Assembly (NCBI RefSeq): GCF_030409685.1
Contig: NZ_JAUFQJ010000002.1
Span: forward strand, 124,001-188,000
Direction of reading: 5' to 3'
DNA length: 64,000 nt
Source of the DNA: Ferruginibacter paludis
Lineage (GTDB): Bacteria > Bacteroidota > Bacteroidia > Chitinophagales > Chitinophagaceae
The first letter of the stretch is position 1; every line of letters starts with the position of its first letter. Below, one piece after another: positions 42,884 through 52,748 of the stretch. Below the pieces are notes generated by a model. That model was not told the origin of the DNA. It did not search any database and worked only from the letters and a program-made list of their open reading frames with translations. Position numbers and translations under genes: made by a program.

Positions 42884-44272
42884 ATGGAGTGTTATCTACC
42901 TCAATTACTGCTGGAATCGCTGGAGGGCTTGCCTGGTTATGACCGCACAGCTTTTGAAAACATACATTGTTCCGGCGAACAGGTGATTTCTGTACGGTTG
43001 AACAACCGTAAAATACCTGCTGTTGCTGAACTTGCTTTTGCCGATGCTGCGGTTGCGGGCAATGTGCCCTGGAGCACGGATGGGTATTATTTATCACAGC
43101 GGCCATCATTTACATTGGATCCTGTTTTTCATGCCGGTGCTTATTATGTGCAGGAAGCCAGCAGCATGTTTTTGGAACAGGTGCTACGTCAGACAACCGA
43201 TCTTACTCAATCCATTAAGGTGTTGGACCTCTGCGCTGCACCGGGCGGTAAATCAACTTTGCTGCAATCGCTTATCAGTAATACAAGTTTGCTGGTGAGC
43301 AACGAAGTGATTAAAACCCGGGTGAATGTGCTGGCAGAAAACATTACAAAATGGGGCGCTGCCAATGTGGTGGTCACCAACAATGATCCCAAAGATTTTC
43401 CGCGACTGGAAAATTATTTTGATGTAATTGTAGTGGATGCACCCTGTAGCGGCAGTGGTTTGTTTAGAAGAGATGCTGACCTGGTAAAAGAATGGAGTCC
43501 GCAAAATGTAACCATGTGCAGTCAGCGCCAGCAACGAATTTTGGCGGATGTACTGCCTGCGTTAAAAGAAGGGGGCAGTTTAATTTATTCCACCTGTTCT
43601 TATTCGGAAAGCGAAGATGAAACCATTGCCGACTGGCTGGTGGAGGAATGCCATTTAATACCGGTAGCAATACCAACGCAACCGGAATGGGGGATTGTTG
43701 AAACAAGGTCACCCAAACACCAAGGGTATGGCTATCGTTTTTACCCGGATAAAGTAAAGGGCGAAGGTTTTTTTATTGCCGCGTTTACTAAGGGAGAAAA
43801 GGTTGCGCCGGTTTGGCAAAGCAATAAATACAAGACCAAATCAGAGCGGCTCGCGGCTAAGGAGATTGATATTGTGCAACCGTATCTGACAACAAATGAA
43901 TCATTTTTCTTTATCAAACAACAGGATGAAACCATTGCGTTGCCTGCGCATTTGGAAAATGAACTGGCTACCATCCAGCATAGCCTGTATATAAAAAAGG
44001 CCGGTGTAAAAATGGGTACTATCATCCGTAACGAACTGGTACCGGATCATGAACTGGCATTGAGTAACTGTATCAGCAAAACGATCCATGCGATTGAAGT
44101 TGATAAAGCCACCGCCCTGCAATACCTGCGTAAACAGGAAATAAAATTGGCCACTGACTTAAAAGGCTGGGCGCTGCTGACACACCAGCAATTGCCGTTG
44201 GGCTGGATAAAAATTTTGCCTAACCGCATCAATAATTATTACCCTGCCAACTGGCGCATTTTAAATAAGTAA
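42884..44272 (+). CDS. RsmF-like 16S rRNA cytosine-C5 methyltransferase
   Basis: 462 residues starting MECYLPQLLLESLEGLPGYD at 42884 (a TTG nine bases earlier is in frame). N-terminal domain, then the NOL1/NOP2/Sun methyltransferase core: VLDLCAAPGGKSTLL (SAM binding), VDAPCSGSGLFRRD (motif IV Cys) and STCSYSESEDE (motif VI, catalytic Cys). A C-terminal about 150-residue region with a PUA-like part ends GWALLTHQQLPLGWIK, as in RsmF. It methylates cytosine in 16S rRNA using SAM. Confidence 0.92.
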   Translation: MECYLPQLLLESLEGLPGYDRTAFENIHCSGEQVISVRLNNRKIPAVAELAFADAAVAGNVPWSTDGYYLSQRPSFTLDPVFHAGAYYVQEASSMFLEQVLRQTTDLTQSIKVLDLCAAPGGKSTLLQSLISNTSLLVSNEVIKTRVNVLAENITKWGAANVVVTNNDPKDFPRLENYFDVIVVDAPCSGSGLFRRDADLVKEWSPQNVTMCSQRQQRILADVLPALKEGGSLIYSTCSYSESEDETIADWLVEECHLIPVAIPTQPEWGIVETRSPKHQGYGYRFYPDKVKGEGFFIAAFTKGEKVAPVWQSNKYKTKSERLAAKEIDIVQPYLTTNESFFFIKQQDETIALPAHLENELATIQHSLYIKKAGVKMGTIIRNELVPDHELALSNCISKTIHAIEVDKATALQYLRKQEIKLATDLKGWALLTHQQLPLGWIKILPNRINNYYPANWRILNK

Positions 44273-44347
44273 AATAAAAACAAAAAAATATAGTTTAATC
44301 AGTGGTTATAACAGCTTGTTAAACTAATTTAACAGTTTCGGGAATAA

Positions 44348-44376
44348 TTGTTAACCAACTTATTTTCCCATCTTTG
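44348..44376 (+). promoter_or_regulatory. candidate promoter of the LysM-DPBB gene
   Basis: TTG at 44348-44350 and CATCTTTG at 44369-44376 (7 of 8 to TAnnTTTG) with 18-bp spacing, 19 bp before the start. Fits the Bacteroidota sigma-A pattern well. Confidence 0.5.
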
Positions 44377-44395
44377 CAACGAAAATTTATATCTG

Positions 44396-45400
44396 ATGAA
44401 GCGTTTATTAATATTGTTATTTTGTCTGCCTTTGACCCTGCTGGCGCAAAATGCACCATTGGTGGTTGAAGGAGCTTCTCCCAATTTATACCTTACCCAT
44501 ACTGTAAAATCAAAGGAAAATTATTACAGCATTGGCAGAATGTACAATATCAGCCCTAAAGAAATTGCCCCATTTAATAACCTTGCGCTGGAAAAAGGTC
44601 TTAGCCTCAACCAGGTGATAAAAGTGCCGTTGACCGATGTTAATTTTTTACAATCGGGCAATGCACCTTCGGATGAAGTGCTGGTGCCCGTATATCATAT
44701 TGTAAAAGATAAAGAAGGATTATATCGCATAGCCACCAATGCCAAAGTAGCGCTGGACAATTTAAAACAATGGAACAATATTAAGAGCGATGCCGTGGCC
44801 AATGGAACACATTTAATTATAGGCTATTTAAAAGTGAAACCTTCGTTGTCTGCACTATCACCGATGGCTAAAAACAAACCGGCCGACCTGGCCGTGACCG
44901 CACCTGCTGTTACAAAAACAGAAGCACCAGTTGTAAAGGCTCCTGAGCCGGTTAAAAAAGAAGCTGTTATTGTAAAGGAACCTGTTGCTACACCGCCAAC
45001 TGTAAAGAAAGATCTGCCGCCGGCCGTAAAGGAAGCAGAACCCGTTACGCAGCCAGTGGTAGTGGCCGGTAAAAATTTCAATGGAGGTAGTTTTAAAGCC
45101 AATTTTGATAAACAGGCCAAGCCCAATCCGGTAAGTGAAAGTGGCACAGGCGCTGTGTTTAGGAGCAATAGCGGCTGGCAGGATGGAAAATATTATTGTT
45201 TGCACAACACCGCCGCACCTGGCACTATTATAAAGGTTACCAGCAGCAGTACCGGTAAATCCATCTACGCAAAAGTGCTGGATGTAATTCCGGATATCAA
45301 ACAGAACAGCGGGCTGATCATTCGCATCAGCAATGCGGCAGCGCAGGAACTGGGTTTGGGCGAAACTAAATTTGATTGTACGCTGAATTATTCCAAATAG
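44396..45400 (+). CDS. LysM-LysM-DPBB secreted protein
   Basis: 334 residues starting MKRLLILLFCLPLTLLAQNA at 44396 (signal peptide). Two LysM modules (about 36-80, HTVKSKENYYSIGRMYNISP, and about 99-143, YHIVKDKEGLYRIATNA) for peptidoglycan binding, a long Pro/Lys/Val-rich linker (about 150-225), and a C-terminal double-psi beta-barrel (about 245-334, SIYAKVLDVIPDIKQNSGLI) of the RlpA type. The usual RlpA catalytic Asp/His could not be placed with certainty. Envelope remodelling or wall binding is the likely role. Its end is 7 bp from the convergent TPR gene. Confidence 0.85.
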   Translation: MKRLLILLFCLPLTLLAQNAPLVVEGASPNLYLTHTVKSKENYYSIGRMYNISPKEIAPFNNLALEKGLSLNQVIKVPLTDVNFLQSGNAPSDEVLVPVYHIVKDKEGLYRIATNAKVALDNLKQWNNIKSDAVANGTHLIIGYLKVKPSLSALSPMAKNKPADLAVTAPAVTKTEAPVVKAPEPVKKEAVIVKEPVATPPTVKKDLPPAVKEAEPVTQPVVVAGKNFNGGSFKANFDKQAKPNPVSESGTGAVFRSNSGWQDGKYYCLHNTAAPGTIIKVTSSSTGKSIYAKVLDVIPDIKQNSGLIIRISNAAAQELGLGETKFDCTLNYSK

Positions 45401-45407
45401 CGAACGA

Positions 45408-46574
45408 TCATTTTTTTGCGGCAGTCGTTTTCTTTTTACCCCATCTTTCTTTTACATAGGCATACGCTTTTACTTCGTCTGCTTCCGTAGGTTTTGCTTC
45501 AGCAATATACCGCAGGTAATATTTTTGTGCCTGCTGTATGTTATGCAAATGTGCTTCCGCAATGCGGCCGCAATTGTAATTCATCACCGGATTTTTAAAA
45601 AGATAATACGCCGTATCATACTGGTTAATTGCTTTTGCATATTGCTTCAGCGATTCATAATTTAAAGCAAGGTTATAATAATACATCTCCGCTGATTTTG
45701 AAATGGAAAGGTTCACACATACCCTTAGCAACGCATTGCTCTTATCATAGTCTTTTAATTTGGCCCAGGCTTTTGCTTCATAATAAATAACATTGTCAAC
45801 CATGTAACCTTTATCATTCAGGTATTCACAAACCCGGATGCAATCGGAATACAGTTTAAGATTGTAATAGCCAATCAATACCTGAGTAAGCGCAGTAAGC
45901 GGTGATTCTCCCATGCGGATAATTTGTTCCCCCGGTATCCGAAGACTTTGAAAATCGTCCGCATTGTAAGCAGAACGAATGCGCAGTTTTAAAAAAGAGA
46001 GATTGACGGAATCCTGTTCCAGCCCTGCTTCTGTCACACTATCGGCACGGGTATATTCTTTTCTGTCAAGTAACACATCCGCCAGGCCAACGCCATTTTT
46101 ATAATCTTTCGGCGCCAGCGAATAAGCCTTGCTGAAATAAACAAAAGCAGAATCCTGCACATCTTTTCTTTTAAATAGCTCGCCCATACTGCGGTAATAA
46201 ACTGCTTTGGCTGGCTGCAGCAGAATAAGGCGGCGGGTATATTGCAGGGCTTCATTCGGACTGTCATTTTTAGTAATCAGTGCCAGGTATTGCAGTGCAG
46301 CAATATTATCGGGGTCGATGAGTACAATTTGCCTGTAAACATTTTCGGCCTCCCTTGTATTATCGTTCATGTAATGGGCGTAGCCTAAGTAGCCAAGAAG
46401 CTGTATATTTTTAGCATCTGCTGCAATAGCCGGGGTTAAATAACTGACAGCTTCATCAAATTGCTGATTTTGAAAAAAGTCCATCACTTTATTTTTATCA
46501 GCAGCAGCTGATTGAGCAAATGCAGCAAAGGAAAACAATGGCAGGATGAATAAGCTGAAGGCTATTTTTTTCAT
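45408..46574 (-). CDS. exported tetratricopeptide repeat protein
   Basis: 388 residues: signal peptide (1-20, SFAAFAQSA), then TPR-like helical pairs through most of the length (for example LLGYLGYAHYMNDNTREAEN, YFSKAYSLAPKDYKNGVGLA, YYNLALNYESLKQYAKAINQ) and a lysine-rich tail. TPRs mediate protein contacts; the partner is unknown. Single gene, divergent from the amidohydrolase. Confidence 0.85.
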   Translation of the reverse strand: MKKIAFSLFILPLFSFAAFAQSAAADKNKVMDFFQNQQFDEAVSYLTPAIAADAKNIQLLGYLGYAHYMNDNTREAENVYRQIVLIDPDNIAALQYLALITKNDSPNEALQYTRRLILLQPAKAVYYRSMGELFKRKDVQDSAFVYFSKAYSLAPKDYKNGVGLADVLLDRKEYTRADSVTEAGLEQDSVNLSFLKLRIRSAYNADDFQSLRIPGEQIIRMGESPLTALTQVLIGYYNLKLYSDCIRVCEYLNDKGYMVDNVIYYEAKAWAKLKDYDKSNALLRVCVNLSISKSAEMYYYNLALNYESLKQYAKAINQYDTAYYLFKNPVMNYNCGRIAEAHLHNIQQAQKYYLRYIAEAKPTEADEVKAYAYVKERWGKKKTTAAKK

Positions 46575-46912
46575 AAAGAACGAATTGTTGTGATAGAAAA
46601 ATACAAATATTATTTAAAGTGTTTTTTATTTTATGTCAGACGTAGTTATCTTTTTTTTCCATAAAAGGATTGAAAAATAAAAGCGGCATTTATTTTCTTT
46701 TTTAGCAGATAACATTTTTTGTTCAAAATCAGCACCAGCATTTGTTTGACCACTACTTATTATACTTTACACTTTTCAAGCGTTCAGATTATAACAGGTC
46801 ACTCATTTATTGCGCAAACGTTTGTAGCATTTTTAAATAGTATTGTGTGTTATATTGGTAAGGCAAGCAGCTCTGCACCTGCCGCACTTCATTTCAACCA
46901 CAATCAACTGTT
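46575..46912. other. intergenic region between divergent TPR and amidohydrolase genes
   Basis: AT-rich, no recognised element. A plus-strand frame at 46719-47000 overlaps the amidohydrolase signal region in another frame and is not protein-like. Confidence 0.45.
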
Positions 46913-48010
46913 ATGTGCCTGTCATTTTCAATACGCCTTTGTTTATTGCTTGCGGTACAGATTATATGCAGCCATGGTTTTTGCCAATCTGCCGATGTGA
47001 TTACGCTTAGCAGCTTTCGGCCGGTTTCAATTTATAAAATACCCCAAACCTCCATCGCTAAAGCCAAATACCCGGTGATTGATTTTCATTCGCATGATTA
47101 TCCTAAAACTGACGCTGATGTTGAGGTGTGGGTAAAGAGAATGGATGAAATGAACATCGAAAAAACATTGATCCTTACTTATTCAACCGGCGCAAGATTT
47201 GATTCGCTGGTAGATAAATATGCTCCTTACAAAGACCGCTTTGAAGTATGGTGTGGTTTTGATTATACAGGTCATGAAATACCCGGCTGGCAAAAGCATG
47301 CACTCGCGGAACTGGAAAGATGCCATCAAAAAGGCGCCAGGGGCGTAGGCGAACTGGGGGACAAAGGTTTGGGTGAATTATACTCCATGCCCACACCGGG
47401 ATACGGTTTGCACATGGATGATCCGGCGATGAAACCTTTGCTGGAAAAATGTGCTGAATTGCATATGCCCGTGAGTATACATGTAGCCGAAGACCAGTGG
47501 ATGTATGAAAAACCCGACTCAACCAATGATGGATTGATGAACGCGGCCACCTGGAAAGTGGATATGAACAAGCCTGGCATTTTAACACATGATCAACTGG
47601 TAAAGACGCTGGAGAATGCGGTAAAGAATAATCCTGCCACCACTTTTATTGCCTGTCACCTGGCCAACACCAACGCCGACTTAAGCATGCTGGGAAAATT
47701 GTTTGATACCTATCCCAACCTGTATGCAGACATCGCCGCCAGGTTTGGTGAGTTTTCGCCCATACCAAGATATACAAAAGCTTTTTTTGAAAAGTATGCG
47801 GATAAAATTGTGTACGGTACAGATATGGGTTTTGATAAAAGCATGTATCAGACAACTTTTCGTATTTTAGAATCTGCCGATGAACATTTTTACGATCACC
47901 AGTTATTCAGTTATCACTGGGCTTTATATGGTTTGTCATTAAACAATGCCACGCTTAAAAAAATATACAGCGGCAATGGCAGAAAAATATTGAACCATTC
48001 AAAAAAATAA
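46913..48010 (+). CDS. exported amidohydrolase (amidohydrolase 2 / TIM-barrel)
   Basis: 365 residues with a signal peptide (1-25, ending HGFCQ). TIM-barrel metal hydrolase of the amidohydrolase-2 family: the first-strand motif reads VIDFHSHDYPK (normally HxH, here HSH), a central strand SIHVAEDQWM supplies a His, ATTFIACHLAN a second, and the late Asp is in KIVYGTDMGFD. This family acts as decarboxylases or hydrolases on small cyclic or aromatic substrates. A DUF5009 membrane protein follows 15 bp downstream, suggesting a shared pathway. Confidence 0.82.
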   Translation: MCLSFSIRLCLLLAVQIICSHGFCQSADVITLSSFRPVSIYKIPQTSIAKAKYPVIDFHSHDYPKTDADVEVWVKRMDEMNIEKTLILTYSTGARFDSLVDKYAPYKDRFEVWCGFDYTGHEIPGWQKHALAELERCHQKGARGVGELGDKGLGELYSMPTPGYGLHMDDPAMKPLLEKCAELHMPVSIHVAEDQWMYEKPDSTNDGLMNAATWKVDMNKPGILTHDQLVKTLENAVKNNPATTFIACHLANTNADLSMLGKLFDTYPNLYADIAARFGEFSPIPRYTKAFFEKYADKIVYGTDMGFDKSMYQTTFRILESADEHFYDHQLFSYHWALYGLSLNNATLKKIYSGNGRKILNHSKK

Positions 48011-48025
48011 AACCAACAATACTTT

Positions 48026-49279
48026 ATGAGCCAACCTTTTCAAGCTGAACCGCAGACTGCTGCAGAAAAAAATGTTCCGGCAGCAGCAGTTAATCCGCCA
48101 ATGCCTGTCAGCAGAATTGCTTCGGTGGATGTTTACCGCGGCTTTGTAATGTTGCTGATGATGGGAGAAGTACTTTCTCTTGAATCCGTATCAAAGGCAC
48201 TTCCGGATAGTTCGTTCTGGGGCTTTCTTGCCTTCAACCAAAGCCATGTGGAGTGGACCTGGCTTTCGCTGCACGATATGATCCAGCCTTCATTTACTTT
48301 TTTAGTAGGCGTAGTATTACCCTATTCCATCGCCGGCCGGAAAAGTAAAGGCGCTTCTTTCAACAATATTATTTTGCATACCATCAAGCGGTCGCTCATA
48401 CTGATATGCCTCGGGATATTTTTACGCTCTATGTGGAGCACCCAAACCAATTTTACTTTTGAAGATACGCTGACACAGATAGGCATGGGCTATACATTTT
48501 TAGTGTTAATCTCCTATTGTAAACCCCGTATTCAACTCATTGCACTGATTGTGATTTTGTTTGGTTACTGGCTGGCATTTGCCTTGTACCCGTTGCCCGG
48601 TGCTGGTTTTGATTATGCTGCTGCTGGTACCGAAGCCAATTGGGAACACAACCTTCACGGGTTTGCGGCACACTGGAATAAAAACACCAATCTTGCCTGG
48701 GCTTTTGATCAATGGTTCTTAAATCTTTTTCCACGGGAAAAACCATTTTTAAATAATGGTGGCGGTTATGCCACGCTTAGTTTTATACCCACGCTGGGCA
48801 CCATGCTGCTGGGCCTGTTTGCAGGACGGGCATTAAAAGATGACACGACCACACAACAGCAGAAAATTAAATTTTTTGTTACAATGGGCGCCGGTTTACT
48901 GCTACTCGGTGCCGTGCTGCATTTTACGGGGATCAACCCAATTGTAAAACGAATCTGGACACCGGCCTGGACTATTTTTAGTGGTGGTGTTTGCTGTTTA
49001 TTCCTGGCCTTTTTTTATGGGGTGGTAGATGTAGCACAAAAAAGAAAATGGGCTTATTTTTTAATGGTGATTGGAGCCAATTCTATTGCGGCCTACGTAA
49101 TGGCCGATGGTGGTATCCGCTCGCTGATCTCCAACTCACTGCACATACATTTAGGTGCGGACTATGACCATATTTTTGGAGCACCTTATGCGACGCTGGT
49201 TAACGGAATACTCGTGTTATTTTTTCTATGGCTTATTTTAAACTGGATGTATAAGAAAAAGATTTTTATAAAAATTTAG
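48026..49279 (+). CDS. DUF5009 / HGSNAT-like membrane protein
   Basis: 417-residue membrane protein with about 10 hydrophobic segments. The start SRIASVDVYRGFVMLLMMGE is the typical entry of DUF5009 and heparan-alpha-glucosaminide N-acetyltransferase-like proteins. A luminal/periplasmic loop (about 185-245) carries an HN(L)HG...HWNKNTN stretch, and the catalytic His of the human enzyme may correspond to one of these. It may transfer acetyl groups across the membrane to a glycan or amino sugar. Forms an operon with the amidohydrolase; a terminator follows. Confidence 0.8.
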   Translation: MSQPFQAEPQTAAEKNVPAAAVNPPMPVSRIASVDVYRGFVMLLMMGEVLSLESVSKALPDSSFWGFLAFNQSHVEWTWLSLHDMIQPSFTFLVGVVLPYSIAGRKSKGASFNNIILHTIKRSLILICLGIFLRSMWSTQTNFTFEDTLTQIGMGYTFLVLISYCKPRIQLIALIVILFGYWLAFALYPLPGAGFDYAAAGTEANWEHNLHGFAAHWNKNTNLAWAFDQWFLNLFPREKPFLNNGGGYATLSFIPTLGTMLLGLFAGRALKDDTTTQQQKIKFFVTMGAGLLLLGAVLHFTGINPIVKRIWTPAWTIFSGGVCCLFLAFFYGVVDVAQKRKWAYFLMVIGANSIAAYVMADGGIRSLISNSLHIHLGADYDHIFGAPYATLVNGILVLFFLWLILNWMYKKKIFIKI

Positions 49280-49293
49280 GTCTGTTTTAAAAA

Positions 49294-49320
49294 GCCCGGT
49301 GGAATTACCGGGCGTTTTTT
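49294..49320 (+). terminator. Rho-independent terminator after DUF5009 gene
   Basis: Perfect 7-bp GC-rich stem GCCCGGT / ACCGGGC with loop GGAATT, then G and six T. Confidence 0.92.
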
Positions 49321-49352
49321 GTTGTTATAAATGATAGCAAGCCACTGGTTGG

Positions 49353-49895
49353 CTACAACTGTTTCAACACCTGCTGATAATATTCTGTCAGTACCATTTT
49401 TTTTGCCGCGGCTTTATCAGTCTTTCCACCGAAGGAGATGAATTGTATCATGCCATTTTTATCCAGAACGATACTGGTGGGGAAGGCATTGTTTTGATTC
49501 AGCCGGTAACATTCCTGCTGCGTTACAGACATGATCTTATATTGCATGTGGTATTTCTTTGCCAAGACCTGAATTGTTTTGGGCGATTCGTACGTAAAGG
49601 AGACAAATTCAAATTGCTTATTTGTCTTCAACTTTTTATACAACTCATTCAATGCATCCAGTTCCGCGATACAGGGCGGGCAGTTGGCAAACCAAAAATT
49701 TATAAATACTACTTTACCAGTTATATCCTGATTGGTAAACGTCTTGTTGTGCAATAACGCTTTAAATAAAGGAAATGGTTTGCCAATGCTTTCTTTTTGC
49801 CTGGCACTCACCAGCGAATCAAAATCAATTTGCTGCTGCTGACCATAAGTGATCAGACTTATCAATAAAAAAATAAGTACAAAATATGGCTTCAT
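49353..49895 (-). CDS. TlpA-like thioredoxin-family protein
   Basis: 180 residues starting MKPYFVLIFLLISLITYGQQ at 49895 (signal peptide; a longer frame to 50003 is not supported). Thioredoxin fold of the TlpA/ResA group, active site WFANCPPC with Cys 72 and Cys 75, and cis-Pro in NAFPTSIVLDKNG. It reduces disulfides in the periplasm, typically for cytochrome c maturation or protein repair. Confidence 0.9.
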   Translation of the reverse strand: MKPYFVLIFLLISLITYGQQQQIDFDSLVSARQKESIGKPFPLFKALLHNKTFTNQDITGKVVFINFWFANCPPCIAELDALNELYKKLKTNKQFEFVSFTYESPKTIQVLAKKYHMQYKIMSVTQQECYRLNQNNAFPTSIVLDKNGMIQFISFGGKTDKAAAKKMVLTEYYQQVLKQL

Positions 49896-50086
49896 CGGGT
49901 TGTTTAAAATAGTTTGGAAGTGATATTTATCCATCCTAAAAATAGTCCATTGGTTCTTTACTATTAAATGTCTTTTAAATATACTGATGAAGTGTGGATT
50001 CAATTTTCATTAGGGTAATATGGAGTGGTCTATGACTGTAGCAGTTAAAATCTCTTTGTATCCCAATAAATATTTCTTCAAACATA

Positions 50087-50722
50087 TTAAAAAAGCGAGA
50101 GTTCTCTTTGCAAATTTTCTTTCGCCTGTCGCTCAAATTTTGTGTAGAAGTAATCTGTTTTAAAAATGCGTACCATTGCTAAAAAATGTTTCAGCACTTT
50201 TCGTCTTCCCGGGTTGTAAATAACATCAGGATAAATGGCATATTCTTTTCGTACGTTTTTAAAGTAAGCTGAATACGTATCCCAGTCGGTTCCTAAGATA
50301 GAGAGGTCTGCATCTGTAAAATAGTTGGTGTCGGTATCTGTATTGTCAAGATGTTTTTTGGTAGCTAAAATTTGTGCTTTGCAAGCTGCAATTATTTCGG
50401 CAGGAATAATCATCTGTGTCATCCGTTGCTCAGCAAGCCCTGCACTCTTTTCTTCGTTATCAGATTGTAACGCATTGTAAACACAGTCGTGGTAGTACAA
50501 TGTAAAAAGAACGGTATCCCAATGTTGTATATTGTTTTTCACCTCCAGTAACTGGATTAACAAATTTTCCAGGTGAGTCAGTGTATGGTAAAATCTTTTT
50601 TTACCTGAATAGCTTATTTCAATTTCATTCCATAGTTCCGTTGACAGCTGATTGTTGCCGGCGTATCCAGACACCAGTTGAATGAAAGTTTGTTTGAGCA
50701 TACGATCTTTGGTTACAGGCAT
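50087..50722 (-). CDS. HD-domain-like predicted metal-dependent hydrolase (COG4339)
   Basis: 211-residue soluble helical protein. The HD-like metal site is RFYHTLTHLENLL (His) and YYHDCVYNAL (His-Asp), followed by ADLSILGTDWDTY (Asp). These match the COG4339 group, sometimes misnamed as NMDA receptor subunit-like, of predicted metal-dependent phosphohydrolases. Substrate unknown. Single gene; start may instead be the Met at residue 8. Confidence 0.82.
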   Translation of the reverse strand: MPVTKDRMLKQTFIQLVSGYAGNNQLSTELWNEIEISYSGKKRFYHTLTHLENLLIQLLEVKNNIQHWDTVLFTLYYHDCVYNALQSDNEEKSAGLAEQRMTQMIIPAEIIAACKAQILATKKHLDNTDTDTNYFTDADLSILGTDWDTYSAYFKNVRKEYAIYPDVIYNPGRRKVLKHFLAMVRIFKTDYFYTKFERQAKENLQRELSLF

Positions 50723-50874
50723 CTCAACAAGTTAATTATTTAACGGTTTAAATTACATTGTCATCTTAAATTTCTTGCAATCACAATCACAGCTGCTTAA
50801 TTTGATCTTAACAATTTTAATTTATAATGCTTAATTTTAAACTATTCATTTCAACATTTTAACGCTGCTTTATC

Positions 50875-51327
50875 ATGCAAATTAAGGCTGGAATTGTATT
50901 AACAGACACATCATCCCTGGATGATCCAAACTTTGATAAAGTCACTATTTTTATAACTGAATACAACGAAAAAGGAGCAACAGGTTTTGTTGTAAATAAA
51001 TTATTTGGCAGAACATTAAACGAACTGGAAGAATTTAAAGACAGCCTGCCGTTTCCGTTGTATGATGGCGGTCCCATGGACAGGGAGCATCTTTTTTTTA
51101 TCCACCGCCGGCCGGATATAATCAGGGGTGGAACGCCTGTTACTGATACCATTTACTTCGGTGGCAATTTTCAGCAGGCGGTTGCTCACGTGAACGACCG
51201 GTCAGTTCTGCAACATGAAATAAAAATTTTTGTGGGCTATTGCGGCTGGGATTTTAATCAGCTGGAAGACGAAGTGGAAGAAGGAAGTTGGATAGTCGGG
51301 AATGCTGATATAGAAAAAATATTCTAA
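50875..51327 (+). CDS. YqgE/AlgH family protein (short)
   Basis: 150 residues. YqgE features are kept: AGIVLTDTSSLDDPNFDKVT, ATGFVVNKLFGRTL, YDGGPMDREHLFFIH, IYFGGNFQQAV, and FVGYCGWDFNQLEDEVEEGS. The usual family length is about 180-190; here the protein ends soon after the GSW motif, about 30 residues early. Function of the family is unknown (once linked to alginate regulation). Confidence 0.88.
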   Translation: MQIKAGIVLTDTSSLDDPNFDKVTIFITEYNEKGATGFVVNKLFGRTLNELEEFKDSLPFPLYDGGPMDREHLFFIHRRPDIIRGGTPVTDTIYFGGNFQQAVAHVNDRSVLQHEIKIFVGYCGWDFNQLEDEVEEGSWIVGNADIEKIF

Positions 51328-51499
51328 CCTGTCTTTAAACGTGAATTAATCCTGACCCAATGTGCAAATACGGTAAATAGAATTGATAGTTATCCAGCCA
51401 TTAATTTTTCCGATATTGTTTCCTGCTTGAAATCTTTCTTCCTGTATGACTTCTGTAAAATGCAGCTATTGGCTGCCATTTACTTTCCATAAAACAATA

Positions 51500-52693
51500 T
51501 TATTTAGACAAGCTTTGCTGCTTATTTTCAGGTAATGGAACAGCAATGATGAAATAGACTACAATTAATACCGTAGCGATACCAGTTACAATAAAAGTGG
51601 CGCCTGCACCAAACTGAAACCAGATAAGGCCTGCCAGGGAACTGGCCAGCATGGTACAAATACTTTGAAATCCTGCAAAGGTTCCGATGGCGGTAGCGGT
51701 ATCTTTTTTGTCGGCAATATTGCTGATCCATGCTTTTGAAATGCCCTCTGTTGCAGCGGCGTATAACCCATATAAAAAAAACAAGGCGGCAAAAAGATAA
51801 AAATTATTGGTGACACTCATGCCAAAATACACCGCAGCAAAAATCAGCAGGCCTGCAATAAAAATTGTTTTTAATCCTATTTTATCAGCCAGCATTCCTA
51901 TCGGAAAAGCGCACAAAGCATACACCAGGTTATAAAAAATATAAATTCCAATTACAGCAGTGTCGTCAAGGCCGGATTGTTTTGCTTTTAATAATAAAAA
52001 AACATCCGAACTGTTGAACAGGGTAAATGCCAGCAGGCCGCCTGCCAACTTCCGGTATAAAGCCGGGCTTGTTTTCCAGTAATGGAGGAAATCAAAAAAG
52101 GAAGTTTTGTTTACAACAGTTTTGGAGGACTTATTTTTCTGTTGCAGTAAAAAAGAAGCTGATACTGCAAGCAGGCCAGGAATAAACGCAATGTAAAAAA
52201 GTGCCCGGTAATTTTGCGGATGGTAATGCAAATAAATCAATGCAGACAGAGGGCCCAGCACAGCGCCCAGCGTGTCCATAGAACGATGGAAGCCAAATAT
52301 TTTGCCCTTTGTTTCCGGTGTGGCTTCGTCTGATAATACCGCGTCCCTTGCACCTGTACGAATGCCCTTGCCTGTACGGTCAATAGTACGGCAAATGAAA
52401 ACCCAGACAGGCAAAACGGAAAATGCCAGCAATGGTTTTGAGATAGCGCTGAGCGCATAGCCAGCTTGTACAAACGGCGTTCGCTTACCGCTGTTGTCGG
52501 AGAGCTTGCCAAAGTAGCCTTTGCTTAGTCCTGCTATGGCCTCTGCAAAACCTTCCAGTATGCCGATCAATACAATCGAAAATCCAATCGTTTTTAAATA
52601 GATGGGCATTACGGGATACAACATTTCGCTGGCCGTGTCAGTAAATAAACTTACCAGTGATAAGATCCATACTGTTTTGGTGATGGCTTTCAA
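51500..52693 (-). CDS. MFS transporter
   Basis: 397-residue major facilitator with 12 predicted membrane helices. The start VWILSLVSLFTDTASEMLYP and the loop between TM2 and TM3 (GKLSDNSGKRTPFVQAGYAL) match the bacterial group of permeases annotated as drug or unknown-substrate exporters. A second half motif GMLADKIGLKTIFI is a weaker A-motif copy. Substrate unknown; single gene. Confidence 0.9.
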   Translation of the reverse strand: MKAITKTVWILSLVSLFTDTASEMLYPVMPIYLKTIGFSIVLIGILEGFAEAIAGLSKGYFGKLSDNSGKRTPFVQAGYALSAISKPLLAFSVLPVWVFICRTIDRTGKGIRTGARDAVLSDEATPETKGKIFGFHRSMDTLGAVLGPLSALIYLHYHPQNYRALFYIAFIPGLLAVSASFLLQQKNKSSKTVVNKTSFFDFLHYWKTSPALYRKLAGGLLAFTLFNSSDVFLLLKAKQSGLDDTAVIGIYIFYNLVYALCAFPIGMLADKIGLKTIFIAGLLIFAAVYFGMSVTNNFYLFAALFFLYGLYAAATEGISKAWISNIADKKDTATAIGTFAGFQSICTMLASSLAGLIWFQFGAGATFIVTGIATVLIVVYFIIAVPLPENKQQSLSK

Positions 52694-52748
52694 TATTTAT
52701 ATTTTTTTGTTGACGGCATACATGTGAAGTCAAGACCAGTGTGATCGT

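Noticed and set aside
46719-47000. 93-residue plus-strand frame
   Set aside because: Overlaps the amidohydrolase signal peptide in another frame, with no family signs.
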